DNA of 64,000 bases from Niastella yeongjuensis (GTDB lineage Bacteria > Bacteroidota > Bacteroidia > Chitinophagales > Chitinophagaceae), in contig NZ_FOCZ01000015.1 of the NCBI RefSeq assembly GCF_900110245.1, forward strand, positions 111,713 to 175,712. The letters run 5' to 3'. Below the pieces are notes generated by a model. The model was not told the DNA's origin and did no database searches. It worked only from the letters and a program-made list of their open reading frames with translations. Shown in pieces: positions 1 through 9,618 of this stretch (positions are counted from its first letter, which is position 1; each line of letters begins with the position of its first letter). Position numbers and translations under genes: made by a program.

Positions 1-1086
1 CTGCGCACGCTTTAGCTTTTCCAGTTGTTTGAACACGATAATGATGAGGGCTATTACCAGCAGCAATAAAAAAGTTACCAGTCCGGCATACCACAGCAGT
101 TTTGTTTTTTGTTGTTCTACCATGGCATATTTCTGTGCTTCAATCAGGGGCAGCACATCACCCACCTGTACCTTTCGCTGGCGGGCACCAAAGAATACGG
201 CGTCGGAAAAAGCCTGGTTTATGCAAACCGATGCGTTTTTAATATCGGCTTTCTTATATAATAAGGTAGAAAGAATAAAGGCAGCTGAGGTTTCTTTAGT
301 ACTGGATCGTACGTCGGCTATCACCGCTTTGATGAGCAACAGAATGGCCTGATCATTATCCCCGTTTTGAATATACAGATCGCTCAACGTGGAAGCCGTA
401 ATGGCTACCTGGTGTGGGGTAAGACCCGAACGCGCCAGCAACTTTTCAAAATTCCGTTTGGCATCTACCCGGTTGCCTGATTTCAATTCTTTCAGTCCTT
501 CATAATATAAATAGTCGTGCGAATCCTTTTCCCAAAGCGCCAGGGCAGAATCGAGGTACTGGGCACCTTTCTCATTGTACCGGGGCGTATGGTACTGGTC
601 TTTATCATAATCCCCGAGGTCGTAATAATACCTTCCCATCAGCGCGTAATATTCGGCACGGCAGCTGTCCGGTACGGCACTGATCTGAATGGCAGCCAGT
701 GAATCGAGCGTTTCTTTATACATACCAGACGACAGCATGGAGAAACCCATCTTAATGCGGGCATAGTTGATCAGGGCCGGCTCATTAAGGCGAAGCGCCA
801 CAGCCAGCATTTTTTTGGCGTAGTTGTAGGCAGAATCATACTGAAATACCCGGTACGCGCTGTACAGGTTTTCGTATGCTTTGAATAATGCCGGCAGGTT
901 ATCGGTATTGGTGGCAGCCAGTAATTTTTTAAATGCGTCGATATTGGCCTGTTTCTTTTGATCAAACTCAGGCTGACGCTGTAATACTTCATTCAATTGT
1001 TTCAGGGAACGGGTCAGCGAATCCGTTTGGGCATACTGGTTACAGAAAAAAAACAGGCAGGCGGAAAGCAGCAGCAATTTCTTCAT
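1..1086 (-). CDS. DUF6377-type TPR/membrane protein, 3' end cut by window edge
   Basis: An open frame of 362 codons runs from ATG at 1086 leftward without a stop to the window edge, so the gene is partial. The product starts with a signal peptide (MKKLLLLSACLFFFCNQYAQ), continues with helical TPR-like repeats rich in Y/A/L (residues about 30-310) and has one membrane segment near residues 331-350 (LLWYAGLVTFLLLVIALIII), followed by the start of a basic cytoplasmic helix. This matches the DUF6377 family, whose members carry periplasmic TPRs, one membrane helix and a cytoplasmic coiled coil with a DNA-binding-like end. That C-terminal part lies outside the window. Family assignment is by pattern recognition; a tetratricopeptide histidine kinase is the alternative. 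Confidence 0.75.
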   Translation of the reverse strand, partial: MKKLLLLSACLFFFCNQYAQTDSLTRSLKQLNEVLQRQPEFDQKKQANIDAFKKLLAATNTDNLPALFKAYENLYSAYRVFQYDSAYNYAKKMLAVALRLNEPALINYARIKMGFSMLSSGMYKETLDSLAAIQISAVPDSCRAEYYALMGRYYYDLGDYDKDQYHTPRYNEKGAQYLDSALALWEKDSHDYLYYEGLKELKSGNRVDAKRNFEKLLARSGLTPHQVAITASTLSDLYIQNGDNDQAILLLIKAVIADVRSSTKETSAAFILSTLLYKKADIKNASVCINQAFSDAVFFGARQRKVQVGDVLPLIEAQKYAMVEQQKTKLLWYAGLVTFLLLLVIALIIIVFKQLEKLKRAQ

Positions 1087-1528
1087 ATGATCGTTATGGC
1101 AAATGGGGCTTTTACCAAAACTAAAGCAGAAAGGAGTGAAATCCAAATCGGCATTTCCCCATCACGTTGTTATATTACGATTATATTCAAAAAAATCAGC
1201 TGTTCTATTAATTGATTGATTAACACAATGATTTTTGTAAAAAGACATTGAACTTTTCCCCAATTTTATAAAATACCATTATACTTTTTGGCTTTGGCAG
1301 GTCACTTGATTAGTTTACAAGCCTAACGTTTATCGCGTTTCGCATTTTGCATTTTGCGCTCGCCCCGTATACCCCCTGTTATATCATCCAACACCTTCTT
1401 TAACTGACCAGGCTGCTAAAATTATAGCTCCTGACAACTGATCATTGCCATATCATTAAAACACCGGCCGGGTGCAGGCTATCCTATGCGGTTAGCCGAA
1501 CCAGCCATAAAACCAGATCCATTTAATT
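1087..1528. other. Intergenic region between divergent genes
   Basis: This 442-bp A/T-rich stretch separates two divergent genes and should hold both promoters; no clear TAnnTTTG element was identified. Around 1342-1361 a short tandem word (CATTTTGCATTTTGCG) resembles the TATTTTGTATTTTGCA word at 43004-43020, next to a repeat array. No gene is seen. Confidence 0.5.
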
Positions 1529-4500
1529 ATGAAAAAAATTGTATCTCAACTTGCTTTACTGATAGCCTGTCAGGCGCCGCTTTGTATGCTGGCGCAAAGT
1601 GACGGGCTGCCCAGAGGCGCCAACAACATGCCCTACACCCGCTATGAGGCGGAAAACGGCAGTGTAGGCGGCAGCGCTTCGTTGCAATCCTCGGTACAGT
1701 TTGTTCAATCGGACATTGCATCCGAAGCTTCCAACCAAAAATATGTAAGCCTGCCATCCAACGGTTCCTTCGTACAATGGAAAACGACTGCCGCCGCCCG
1801 GGGTGTAAACCTGCGGTTTACCATGCCCGATAACAGTTCCGGCACCGGACAAACCGGTTCCTTAAACCTGTATGTAAACAACGTGCTGGTAAAAACCATT
1901 GACCTCAGTTCTTATTGGGCCTATCAGTATTTTGATGTGGGTGGCGAAGGTGACCCTTACCAAACGCCCCGCACCAAAACATTTATGCGTTTTGATGAAG
2001 TGCATTTTACCGTTACGAATACGATAAATTCCGGCGATACCATTAAAATTCAAAAAACTAACGGTGATGGACTCACTTACGGGGTCGATTTTGTTGAGCT
2101 GGAACCTGTGCCTGCAGCCATTACTCTGCCTGCAAACTATTTGAGTGTAACAGATTTTGGCGCGGTAGCCAATGATGCCAACGATGATTACGCTGCTTTT
2201 AATAGCTGTATTGCCGCCGCTAAAACCCAGGGCAAAAATGTATACATCCCGGCTGGCCGTTTTTTATTAAGCGATAAGATAATGCTGAATGTGACCAATA
2301 TGAAAATAACCGGCGCCGGTGTGTGGTATACCCAGGTGTATTTCAGTACCGACAAACAGTTTTATGGTGGTATACTGGCCCGCAGCAGTGGCGTTGAGAT
2401 CTCGAATTTCACCTTAGGCACCGCCAATAACGACCGGTTAAAATATGATGAAGCCAATCCCCGCGATGGACAGAAATACAAAATTTACAAAGGTTTTATG
2501 GGTACCTATGGCAATGGTTCCAGTATCCATGATATTTGGGTAGAACATTTTGAATGTGGTTTCTGGATAGGTGGTTATGACGCCCCCTACCCGGTTGATG
2601 TTACCCGTAACCTCACCATCGCCAATTGCCGCATCAGGAACAACTATGCCGATGGGGTTAATTTCTGCGTGGGCACTTCCAGTTCTACGGTAACCCAATG
2701 CAGCCTGCGTAACAATGGAGATGATGGACTGGCCATGTGGCCTGCCAGCGATGTACAGGGCTCGGTGCAGGAACGCAACAATACTTTTAGCAACAATACC
2801 ATTGAAAACAACTGGCGGGCGGGCAGCATTGCCATCTTTGGCGGAACCGGTCACCAGGTGCACCACAACTACATTAAAGATGGTGTGGGCGGTTCGGGTA
2901 TCCGTTTCACCAATGATTTCGCTGGTTTTACCTTTGAGTATCCCGGCGACGTTATCCATTTGTATGAGAATACCATTGAAAACTGCGGAACCAGTTACGA
3001 CCTATGGAACCAGATGCGCGGTGCTATTGAATTCTTTGCAGGTTCTGGTATTTCTAACATGCAGTTCGATAATACCACTATTCTTAATTCCCAACGCGAT
3101 GCCATTCGCATCAGCGGTAATAACCTGCATCATATTGTATTTACCAATACAACCATCAATGGAACCGGTAAAGACCCGGTGACCCGCGATATACCGGCAG
3201 ACGTTTATGGCGGTTTTGGCATTTACTGCGATGCCAGCTCACAGGGCATGACGTTTAACAACCTCTCTGTTACCGATGCAGAATCGGGTACTTTTATAAA
3301 TCGCAACTCCGGTTTTCAGCTTATTTTTCAAAACGTGAATGTACCGGTTACGGGTGTAAGTATTAGTCCGGCAGGTGATACCACCCTGGCGTTGAACCAA
3401 ACGGTTCAGCTAACCCCGGTAATTATTCCGGCCGATGCCACCAATAAAACAGTAAGCTGGAGCACCAGCAATTCCGCGGTAGTTACCGTTGATGCTACAG
3501 GAAAAATTACGGCAGCAGGCATCGGTTCAGCTACCATTACGGTAACATCTGGTGATGGTAATAAAACCGCCACTAAAAATATCTCGGTCAGCCCCGCCGT
3601 GAATGTAAAGGCCACTGATGAAACTGCCGGTGAAGGCGGCAATACCGGTTCTTTTACTATTAGTACTGCCGGCATTACCCAGTCAGCTACCATACACTAT
3701 GCCATTAGTGGCACCGCCACCGCAGGCGACTATATCGCCAACCCGGCCCTGAGCGGAACTATTACGCTCACCCCTTCGCAGCTTTCGCAGACAATCACGA
3801 TCACACCGGTTGATGATACCCAGTTTGAGGGTACAGAAACTATCAGGCTCACCCTGTTGCCTGGCACTGGCTACAAACTGGGGCCGGATACAGTAGCTGT
3901 GATCAGCATCAATGATAACGACAACCCACCCTGTACTGCGCCGGTTATCGGACTGGTCAATGGTACTGCACCCGTGATCGATCAAAACATAGAAGCGGCC
4001 TGGGCCGCGGTGCCAGTTGCCAATATAAACCAGGTAGTACTGGGAAGCCGGCCGGCAGATTATAGCGGGAAATGGCGGGCGTTGTATGATAACAACAACC
4101 TGTACCTGCTGGTAGAAGTAAACGATGCTACCCGCATGAGCGATTCCGGTCCCAGCTGGTGGGAAGATGATGTAGTGGAGATCTTTATCGATGGCAACAA
4201 CAGCAAGGGAACAACGTACGATGGTGCCAACGACTTTCAGTATGGCTTCCGCTGGAATGACAATACTGTACATACGGGTGGTAATTCAGTAACGAATACT
4301 ACTGGTATCAACTTCAGGATGTATGCCACCGGTTCCGGTTATACCGCTGAAATAGCCATCCCCTGGACAACCATCGGCACTACTCCGGCCATTGGAAAAG
4401 CCATTGGCCTCGATGTGCAGATAGACGATGACGACAATGGTGGCACCCGCGATGCACAAACAACCACCTTTGCCACCAACACTACTGCTTTTCAAAACCC

Positions 4501-5680
4501 TGCAGTGTTTGGTACCGTATACATGACCAGTTGCAGCGGAAGCGGCAACCAGCCGCCCGTTGCCAATGCAGGCGCCGATACCAACCTGAATGCAGGTACT
4601 ACAAGTGTTACCCTGCATGGAACAGGTACCGACCCCGAAGGCAATACAGTAACCTACAGCTGGACACAGGTAAGTGGCCCCACAGCTACCCTCTCCGGCG
4701 CCAATACCGCCAATATAGCTGTATCAGCACTGGCAGATGGCAATACCTATGTATTCCAGTTAACAGTAAGCGATGGTACTTTAACAGCCAGTGATAATGT
4801 GTCGGTTTCAGTAGGGGCCTCAGTAAACGTGGTACACAGCTATCCTGCAGGCGGCACTATTACCATCGATGGCGTAATCAACGAAGCAGCCTGGATGTTG
4901 AATAACAGTGCCGGCAAAACTGTGATCGGCACCCCGAATAACACTGTCACCTTTGGTGCCTTGTGGGACAATAACAACCTGTACATAGCAGCCAAAGTGC
5001 TCGACAATACTCTCAGCAATGATTCACCCGATCCCTGGAACAACGATGCCATTGAAATATTCATCGATGCCAATAACAATAAACTCACTACGTACGATGG
5101 CTTCGATAACCAGTTTATAAAAGCCTGGAACAATGGTTCGCTGTTCAGCAAAACGGGAGTTACCGGCGTGCAACACGCCTGGGCAGCCATCAGTGGCGGC
5201 TATGCGATTGAAATGAGTATTCCCTGGTCGCAACTGGGTATTACCCCCACTGCTGGCAAACAAATAGGATTCGACATTGCCAATGACGACGACGACAATG
5301 GCGGCGACCGCGATGCCCAGGCTGTATGGATGGGCACCATCAACAATTACCAGAATACGGCTCCTTTCGGCACCCTTACACTGGAAAGCACAGCAGCTGC
5401 CCTGGTAAATAACCTGGTTGAACAAAACCTGCGTATTGCCAATGACAACCACCTGCAGATAGTGCCCAACCCCGTTAGCAACGGAAACGCAACCGCCATC
5501 ATCTCCGGTGGAAGTGAAACAGGCACCATCAGGGTATTCGATCTGGCCGGTCACCTGGTATATTCTACCAAAGGCCAGTTACGCATACCGCTGTATTTGC
5601 AAACCCTGCCCAAAGGATTGTATATGGTCAGGTTTGAATCAGATTCCCGCCTGATCAATAAAAAGTTATTGATAAAATAA
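1529..5680 (+). CDS. Secreted GH87-like beta-helix glycosidase with CBM9 modules and T9SS tail
   Basis: The product has 1383 residues. A signal peptide (1-22) is followed by a CBM35/CBM6-like domain (about 35-190, opening YTRYEAENGSVGG) and a right-handed beta-helix with a pectate-lyase-like entry (TDFGAVANDANDD, about 205-605). The helix carries NNYADGVNF (Asp375) and NNGDDGLAMW (Asp398, Asp399), the Asp plus Asp-Asp arrangement of GH87 alpha-1,3-glucanases and mycodextranases. Then come a Big_2 Ig-like domain (about 604-690), a Calx-beta domain (690-800), a CBM9-like domain (800-1000), a PKD/REJ-like domain (1005-1098), a second CBM9-like domain (1100-1287) and a C-terminal type IX sorting domain (about 1306-1383). 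It probably acts outside the cell on fungal or bacterial alpha-glucan. GH87 membership rests on motif similarity; substrate is inference. Confidence 0.8.
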   Translation: MKKIVSQLALLIACQAPLCMLAQSDGLPRGANNMPYTRYEAENGSVGGSASLQSSVQFVQSDIASEASNQKYVSLPSNGSFVQWKTTAAARGVNLRFTMPDNSSGTGQTGSLNLYVNNVLVKTIDLSSYWAYQYFDVGGEGDPYQTPRTKTFMRFDEVHFTVTNTINSGDTIKIQKTNGDGLTYGVDFVELEPVPAAITLPANYLSVTDFGAVANDANDDYAAFNSCIAAAKTQGKNVYIPAGRFLLSDKIMLNVTNMKITGAGVWYTQVYFSTDKQFYGGILARSSGVEISNFTLGTANNDRLKYDEANPRDGQKYKIYKGFMGTYGNGSSIHDIWVEHFECGFWIGGYDAPYPVDVTRNLTIANCRIRNNYADGVNFCVGTSSSTVTQCSLRNNGDDGLAMWPASDVQGSVQERNNTFSNNTIENNWRAGSIAIFGGTGHQVHHNYIKDGVGGSGIRFTNDFAGFTFEYPGDVIHLYENTIENCGTSYDLWNQMRGAIEFFAGSGISNMQFDNTTILNSQRDAIRISGNNLHHIVFTNTTINGTGKDPVTRDIPADVYGGFGIYCDASSQGMTFNNLSVTDAESGTFINRNSGFQLIFQNVNVPVTGVSISPAGDTTLALNQTVQLTPVIIPADATNKTVSWSTSNSAVVTVDATGKITAAGIGSATITVTSGDGNKTATKNISVSPAVNVKATDETAGEGGNTGSFTISTAGITQSATIHYAISGTATAGDYIANPALSGTITLTPSQLSQTITITPVDDTQFEGTETIRLTLLPGTGYKLGPDTVAVISINDNDNPPCTAPVIGLVNGTAPVIDQNIEAAWAAVPVANINQVVLGSRPADYSGKWRALYDNNNLYLLVEVNDATRMSDSGPSWWEDDVVEIFIDGNNSKGTTYDGANDFQYGFRWNDNTVHTGGNSVTNTTGINFRMYATGSGYTAEIAIPWTTIGTTPAIGKAIGLDVQIDDDDNGGTRDAQTTTFATNTTAFQNPAVFGTVYMTSCSGSGNQPPVANAGADTNLNAGTTSVTLHGTGTDPEGNTVTYSWTQVSGPTATLSGANTANIAVSALADGNTYVFQLTVSDGTLTASDNVSVSVGASVNVVHSYPAGGTITIDGVINEAAWMLNNSAGKTVIGTPNNTVTFGALWDNNNLYIAAKVLDNTLSNDSPDPWNNDAIEIFIDANNNKLTTYDGFDNQFIKAWNNGSLFSKTGVTGVQHAWAAISGGYAIEMSIPWSQLGITPTAGKQIGFDIANDDDDNGGDRDAQAVWMGTINNYQNTAPFGTLTLESTAAALVNNLVEQNLRIANDNHLQIVPNPVSNGNATAIISGGSETGTIRVFDLAGHLVYSTKGQLRIPLYLQTLPKGLYMVRFESDSRLINKKLLIK

Positions 5681-5700
5681 ATACTACAGGTATAAAACGC

Positions 5701-5730
5701 AACAGCGTCCCGGTAAATCGGGACGCTGTT
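5701..5730. terminator. Bidirectional terminator hairpin
   Basis: A perfect 12-bp stem (AACAGCGTCCCG / CGGGACGCTGTT) with a 6-nt loop is followed by TTATTATC on the plus strand. It lies between the convergent glycosidase and phosphatase genes. Confidence 0.8.
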
Positions 5731-5765
5731 TTATTATCATCATTACTGCAACTCGGCGCCTTTCA

Positions 5766-6770
5766 TCAGCCCATATTTAATGCCTTCTTTATTGCTGTTA
5801 CTTTATTAGGCGTATTCAACCCCTTTTGCAGGTCTTCAATAGTGAGGTTGTTCGACCTGCTTTTAAATAAATAGGTTTTGAAAAGATGCTTGTTGGCTTC
5901 CTGACTAAAATTCCCGGGATGTGCTTCCAACAGCCCTTTGGTAAATTGATCGATTTGCGCTTTGATTGGCACGTAGGCATCCAGCAACCCGTTTTTCCAG
6001 TTCCTGATGCCATCCAGGTAATTTACGATCTCCCTATCTTCTATATAAGCCAGCTTTTCCAGTTGTTTGTCGATATCGGCAAATGGCATTTCCTGCCAGT
6101 TCTTTGCTTTTAATACGGGGATCTGCCAGGTCTTTTGTTGTTCCTTCCAGTAATCGGTTGCTGCTTTTACCTGGTGAATTATAAAACCGGGCAATTCAAT
6201 AGCGGTTAAATAATTTCCATGACAGGCGCCGGTATCGATGCCATAAGTGTTATTGGTAACTTTGGGCTGGTCCCCTACTACCCGATGTCCGTAAATGATG
6301 GGTTTTACACCTGTATAAAAATCTGTCCAGGAGGAACCTTCGGGATATTTCTTTTCCAGGTATCTATCGCCTGCGGTTGAACCGCTCAGTACTTCCTGTT
6401 TCTGTTTTGTAAGTTCCTGATCGTGTTCAAAAAAGGCGTGAATAATAAGGGCTTCCCCGGTTTCATAATAATAAGCAAGTCCATTCAGCCACTGTAAAAA
6501 TCCTTCATAGGCATTACCCAGCTGAACCTTTACAATTTCCTGCGCATAACTCAGCACCCCGTTCTGGTGTTTTCTTTCATGGTTTCCCATTAGCACCACG
6601 CTATTGGGCCGGTTCAAAAAGTACTCATATACTTCCTTTGATTTATTTCCCCGGTCAACAATATCGCCCAAAGAAACAAGCAGGTCATCATCCGTTAAAC
6701 CAATCTTTTCTACCAGCTCCATCAATTCATCATAACAGCCATGAATATCGCCAACAATAAATTTTCTCAT
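5766..6770 (-). CDS. PPP-family serine/threonine protein phosphatase
   Basis: The 334-residue cytoplasmic protein opens with the three calcineurin-type metallophosphatase motifs: GDIHGCYDEL (about 7-16), GDIVDRGNKS (about 35-44) and GNHERK (about 62-67). The metal-binding His of the later blocks can be seen in IIYGHRVVGD and the DTGACHG segment. These are the ligands of a bimetal site for phosphomonoester hydrolysis, typical of bacterial PrpA/diadenosine-tetraphosphatase-like enzymes. The C-terminal 120 residues are helical and belong to no family I recognise. The gene converges with the glycosidase across a terminator and appears monocistronic. Whether it acts on phosphoproteins or Ap4A cannot be told from sequence. 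Confidence 0.85.
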   Translation of the reverse strand: MRKFIVGDIHGCYDELMELVEKIGLTDDDLLVSLGDIVDRGNKSKEVYEYFLNRPNSVVLMGNHERKHQNGVLSYAQEIVKVQLGNAYEGFLQWLNGLAYYYETGEALIIHAFFEHDQELTKQKQEVLSGSTAGDRYLEKKYPEGSSWTDFYTGVKPIIYGHRVVGDQPKVTNNTYGIDTGACHGNYLTAIELPGFIIHQVKAATDYWKEQQKTWQIPVLKAKNWQEMPFADIDKQLEKLAYIEDREIVNYLDGIRNWKNGLLDAYVPIKAQIDQFTKGLLEAHPGNFSQEANKHLFKTYLFKSRSNNLTIEDLQKGLNTPNKVTAIKKALNMG

Positions 6771-6832
6771 AGGTGTATCATTCTATCAATTGCAGCCAAG
6801 ATAGAAATAATACTTAATAATCCCCAACAGTG

Positions 6833-7321
6833 TTATTTCGCCTGCCGCTCATACCTGCCCATAATGGTCCCTTCTGCAAGCAGATGCGGTTTCATGGCTT
6901 GTAATAAGTTTTCTTTAGAATCCCCATGCATTAGATCGAGTTCCCGGTCCAGGGCATACACATGGAAATAATAACGATGGGAGCCATTGGGCGGACAAGG
7001 CGGATGATAACCGGTTTTGCCTGCAGAGTTATTGCCCGAAATACCGGGGTTTGAATGTTCATGAATGTGTACTGCGGGTTTTATATTCCATACCACCCAA
7101 TGATCGTACGTACCTTTTGGCGCATCGGGGTCTTCCACTATCAGGGCGAGTGACTGCGTATTCTCAGGTATATTATTGATTTGCAGCGGCGGATTGATGC
7201 TTTCTCCGTCGCAGGTATATTTGGCAGGAATGTCTCCATCTGCTTTGAAAGCAGGGCTTGAGACCTCAAGCTGCCGGATTGCTGTTGTTGCCATAATGGT
7301 CACTTTCCTTAAACGCATCAA
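6833..7321 (-). CDS. YbhB/YbcL family PEBP (Raf kinase inhibitor-like) protein
   Basis: The 162-residue product matches the bacterial phosphatidylethanolamine-binding protein family: PAKYTCDGESINPPL, the DPDAP motif, the segment KGTYDHWVVWNI and the GYHPPCPP.GSHRYYFHVYALD block that forms the ligand pocket. It is presumably cytoplasmic; bacterial members have no agreed function. The open frame begins at 7321, but an internal Met at 7294 (MATTAIRQLEV), preceded by AAGGAAAG, gives the usual family length and is the more likely start. The gene follows the membrane-protein gene at 7325-8095 with no real gap, so the two are probably cotranscribed. Confidence 0.85.
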   Translation of the reverse strand: MMRLRKVTIMATTAIRQLEVSSPAFKADGDIPAKYTCDGESINPPLQINNIPENTQSLALIVEDPDAPKGTYDHWVVWNIKPAVHIHEHSNPGISGNNSAGKTGYHPPCPPNGSHRYYFHVYALDRELDLMHGDSKENLLQAMKPHLLAEGTIMGRYERQAK

Positions 7322-7324
7322 TTT

Positions 7325-8095
7325 TTATACCGGCATATAATACAACGCTTCCGGTTTTAACCGGATAACCGGCTGGCAATAACATAAACCCGACTGCCTG
7401 TTTGAATTTGTCTGAATAGTTATTGGGGATGTTTCAATTATTGTACGCTGCTGCGGTTGTTTCACCGGCATGCGGCGGTCGCGCAACATCCGTTCATACG
7501 GCGTCATACGTTGTTCCCGGGTAAGCCCCTCCACGGGCGTTTTTCTTATTTTGCGAAGGAAAATAAACAGCCCGATCAAACAACATACAAATACGATCAG
7601 GCTTCCCCGTAAATGAATGGTCTCATAACCGGGGTATGGAAGATGGATGTCTGCATTTAATCCAAAGGAGTTGATGCCAGTTAGCACCTGTTTAGTGAGC
7701 CGGTCCTGCACCAGGTAATAGATCAGTCCGCCGGCCAGTATACAAACCAATAAAATAAACAATCCGGAAAACGCTGCTCTTATCCGTTGCAATACCTGGC
7801 GCCGGGAAGGAGAAAATGCAATCACCAATGGATAGATAAGAAAAAACAATGCGGGAACTATGATCATATCGATGTCGAGCGGAATGCGAACCGGAATATC
7901 CAGGAATACAACGCTTGGACTGATTTGAACACGTCCGGCAATGTTGGGAAATTGTTTGGCCACTAATAACTGACCGGGAATAACACAAAGAACAAGTAAT
8001 ACCAGCACAATGGCTACTGCGGGAAATGGCCGTGACTTCCCTTGAGGAATATCCATAAAATAATTTTTAACAAATGAGCGAATCGGTTGGGCCAA
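7325..8095 (-). CDS. Hypothetical four-helix membrane protein
   Basis: The product has 256 residues and about four hydrophobic segments (near 25-45, 78-95, 108-130 and 160-180). Between the first two lies a short extracytoplasmic stretch; a basic cytoplasmic tail (EGLTREQRMTPYERMLRDRR) follows the last helix. I do not recognise the family. It stands directly upstream of the PEBP gene and divergent from exonuclease III. The start at 8095 is the only Met before the first membrane helix apart from Met14. Confidence 0.6.
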   Translation of the reverse strand: MAQPIRSFVKNYFMDIPQGKSRPFPAVAIVLVLLVLCVIPGQLLVAKQFPNIAGRVQISPSVVFLDIPVRIPLDIDMIIVPALFFLIYPLVIAFSPSRRQVLQRIRAAFSGLFILLVCILAGGLIYYLVQDRLTKQVLTGINSFGLNADIHLPYPGYETIHLRGSLIVFVCCLIGLFIFLRKIRKTPVEGLTREQRMTPYERMLRDRRMPVKQPQQRTIIETSPITIQTNSNRQSGLCYCQPVIRLKPEALYYMPV

Positions 8096-8246
8096 AAGGT
8101 CTTTATGAACATTGCCGGGGTACAGTACACAACATCATGCACGGAAGTAGACACAAGTTTTATGCCCCAAATTTTTATTGATAAGGCAGCCCAAACTATT
8201 ATGAATTTCTTTACAATCCTTAATTTCGATGCAAAGGAATAACAGC

Positions 8247-9020
8247 ATGAAAATAGCTACCTATAATGTGAACGGGGTAAACGGGCGCCTGCCTGTGCTG
8301 CTCCGTTGGCTGCATGAAAGTTCGCCGGACGTGGTTTGTTTGCAGGAATTGAAGGCGCCGCAGGAGAAATTTCCTGAAAAAGCCATCTCAGAGGCAGGGT
8401 ATCATGCCATCTGGCACGGGCAAAAAAGCTGGAATGGCGTAGCTATCCTATCTAAGTACGGGCTACCCGTTGAAACGCAAAGAGGCCTCCCCGGCGACCC
8501 GGACGATGTACACAGCCGCTATATTGAAGCTACAGTGAACGACATTACCCTTGGTTGCCTGTATTTACCCAATGGCAACCCCGCGCCCGGTCCCAAGTTC
8601 GATTATAAACTGGCCTGGTTTGAACGCCTTACCACTTATGCCGCCGGACTGTTAAAATCAAAGAAGCCTGTTATCCTTACCGGCGATTATAACGTAATGC
8701 CCACGGAAAAGGACGTATATAAACCCGAACGCTGGGTAAACGACGCGCTTTTCCGCCCCGAAACCCGCGCAGCCTTTAAAAAACTCGTTGACCAGGGCTG
8801 GACCGACGCCATCCGAAAATTATACCCTAACGATACCATCTATACGTTCTGGGATTATTTCCGGAATGCCTACGAACGAAACGCGGGTCTTCGCATCGAT
8901 CATTTTTTATTAAATCCTGCAATAGAAAAACGACTGCATTCTGCAGGGGTTGACCGCGATGTACGAGGTTGGGAAAAATCAAGCGACCATGCACCCGTAT
9001 GGATCGAACTCAAAGACTAA
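8247..9020 (+). CDS. xth: Exodeoxyribonuclease III
   Basis: This Mg-dependent AP endonuclease and 3'-5' exonuclease acts in base excision repair. The 257-residue product shows MKIATYNVNGVNGR at the start, the metal-binding Glu in VCLQELKAP, the GDYNVMP block with catalytic Asp/Asn, the LRIDHFLL block and the C-terminal SSDHAPVWIEL with the catalytic Asp-His. The open frame can be extended to 8229, but AAGGAA lies 8-12 nt before ATG 8247, and family members begin MKIATYN, so 8247 is chosen. It is monocistronic and divergent from the gene at 7325-8095. Confidence 0.93.
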   Translation: MKIATYNVNGVNGRLPVLLRWLHESSPDVVCLQELKAPQEKFPEKAISEAGYHAIWHGQKSWNGVAILSKYGLPVETQRGLPGDPDDVHSRYIEATVNDITLGCLYLPNGNPAPGPKFDYKLAWFERLTTYAAGLLKSKKPVILTGDYNVMPTEKDVYKPERWVNDALFRPETRAAFKKLVDQGWTDAIRKLYPNDTIYTFWDYFRNAYERNAGLRIDHFLLNPAIEKRLHSAGVDRDVRGWEKSSDHAPVWIELKD

Positions 9021-9268
9021 CTCAGTGAGAAGAATAAGCATCTCAATACGCTATTTTGGCCATTGCGATTTGCTGTTCTTTGCAATAACAAGCCTGGAGA
9101 TCAGGGGGAATTGATGAAACTAAGCAAAGTTTCCCCTGGTGTCTACGCCATCATATAAATTTTAGTTGTAACTTAAATCTTCGATCACTTCCTTTTACAC
9201 GCGTCCTTAACCAATCCGCACAGTCTGGAATCTAACCTGGTAATTCATTTTTATTCATCTTAAAAAAC

Positions 9269-9274
9269 AGGAGG
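9269..9274 (+). promoter_or_regulatory. Unusually strong Shine-Dalgarno site
   Basis: A full AGGAGG lies 4 nt before the ATG at 9279. Most genes in this window have A/T-rich leaders without such a site, so this start stands out. Confidence 0.6.
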
Positions 9275-9278
9275 TTTT

Positions 9279-9587
9279 ATGATTGTCCGACTCACCTACA
9301 TCAGTTTCACGAAAGAAAATGTAGATCAGGCTAAAAAAATTTACCGCGAAGAAGTAGTGCCTGTTGTAAAAGTTCAAAAAGGTAATCTCGATTGCAGATT
9401 GCTTGAACCTATGGACAATTCGGATGAGTATATTTCAATGACAACCTGGGAAACCAAAGCAGATTCGGATGCCTATGAAAGCAGTGGTAAATACAAGGAA
9501 CTTGTAGAGAAGATAAAAAAAGACTTTGCTAAAAAACCAGTATTGAAAGTATACACAACTGAAAGCATTCTTGAACACGCGCATTAA
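9279..9587 (+). CDS. Antibiotic biosynthesis monooxygenase (ABM) family protein
   Basis: The 102-residue product has the length and pattern of the dimeric ferredoxin-like alpha/beta-barrel ABM fold: an opening beta strand (MIVRLTYISFTKEN), a helix (VDQAKKIYREEVVPVVKVQKG), the NLDCRLLEP strand and the YISMTTWETKADSDAYESS block. Relatives include quinol monooxygenases such as YgiN and a few heme-degrading enzymes; the catalytic role cannot be assigned. It is a single-gene unit closed by the palindrome at 9589-9616. The strong ribosome-binding site suggests high expression. Confidence 0.75.
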   Translation: MIVRLTYISFTKENVDQAKKIYREEVVPVVKVQKGNLDCRLLEPMDNSDEYISMTTWETKADSDAYESSGKYKELVEKIKKDFAKKPVLKVYTTESILEHAH

Positions 9588-9588
9588 A

Positions 9589-9616
9589 GTAAAAAGGGCC
9601 CGCGGGCCCTTTTTAC
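9589..9616. terminator. Palindromic bidirectional terminator
   Basis: A 28-nt perfect palindrome with the core GGGCCCGCGGGCCC is flanked by A5 and T5, so it can terminate in both directions. It sits between the convergent ABM and pirin genes. Confidence 0.85.
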
Positions 9617-9618
9617 TT

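Noticed and set aside
2438..2959. 173-codon minus-strand frame inside the glycosidase gene
   Set aside because: It is a shadow of the long plus-strand coding frame, which has clear domains throughout.
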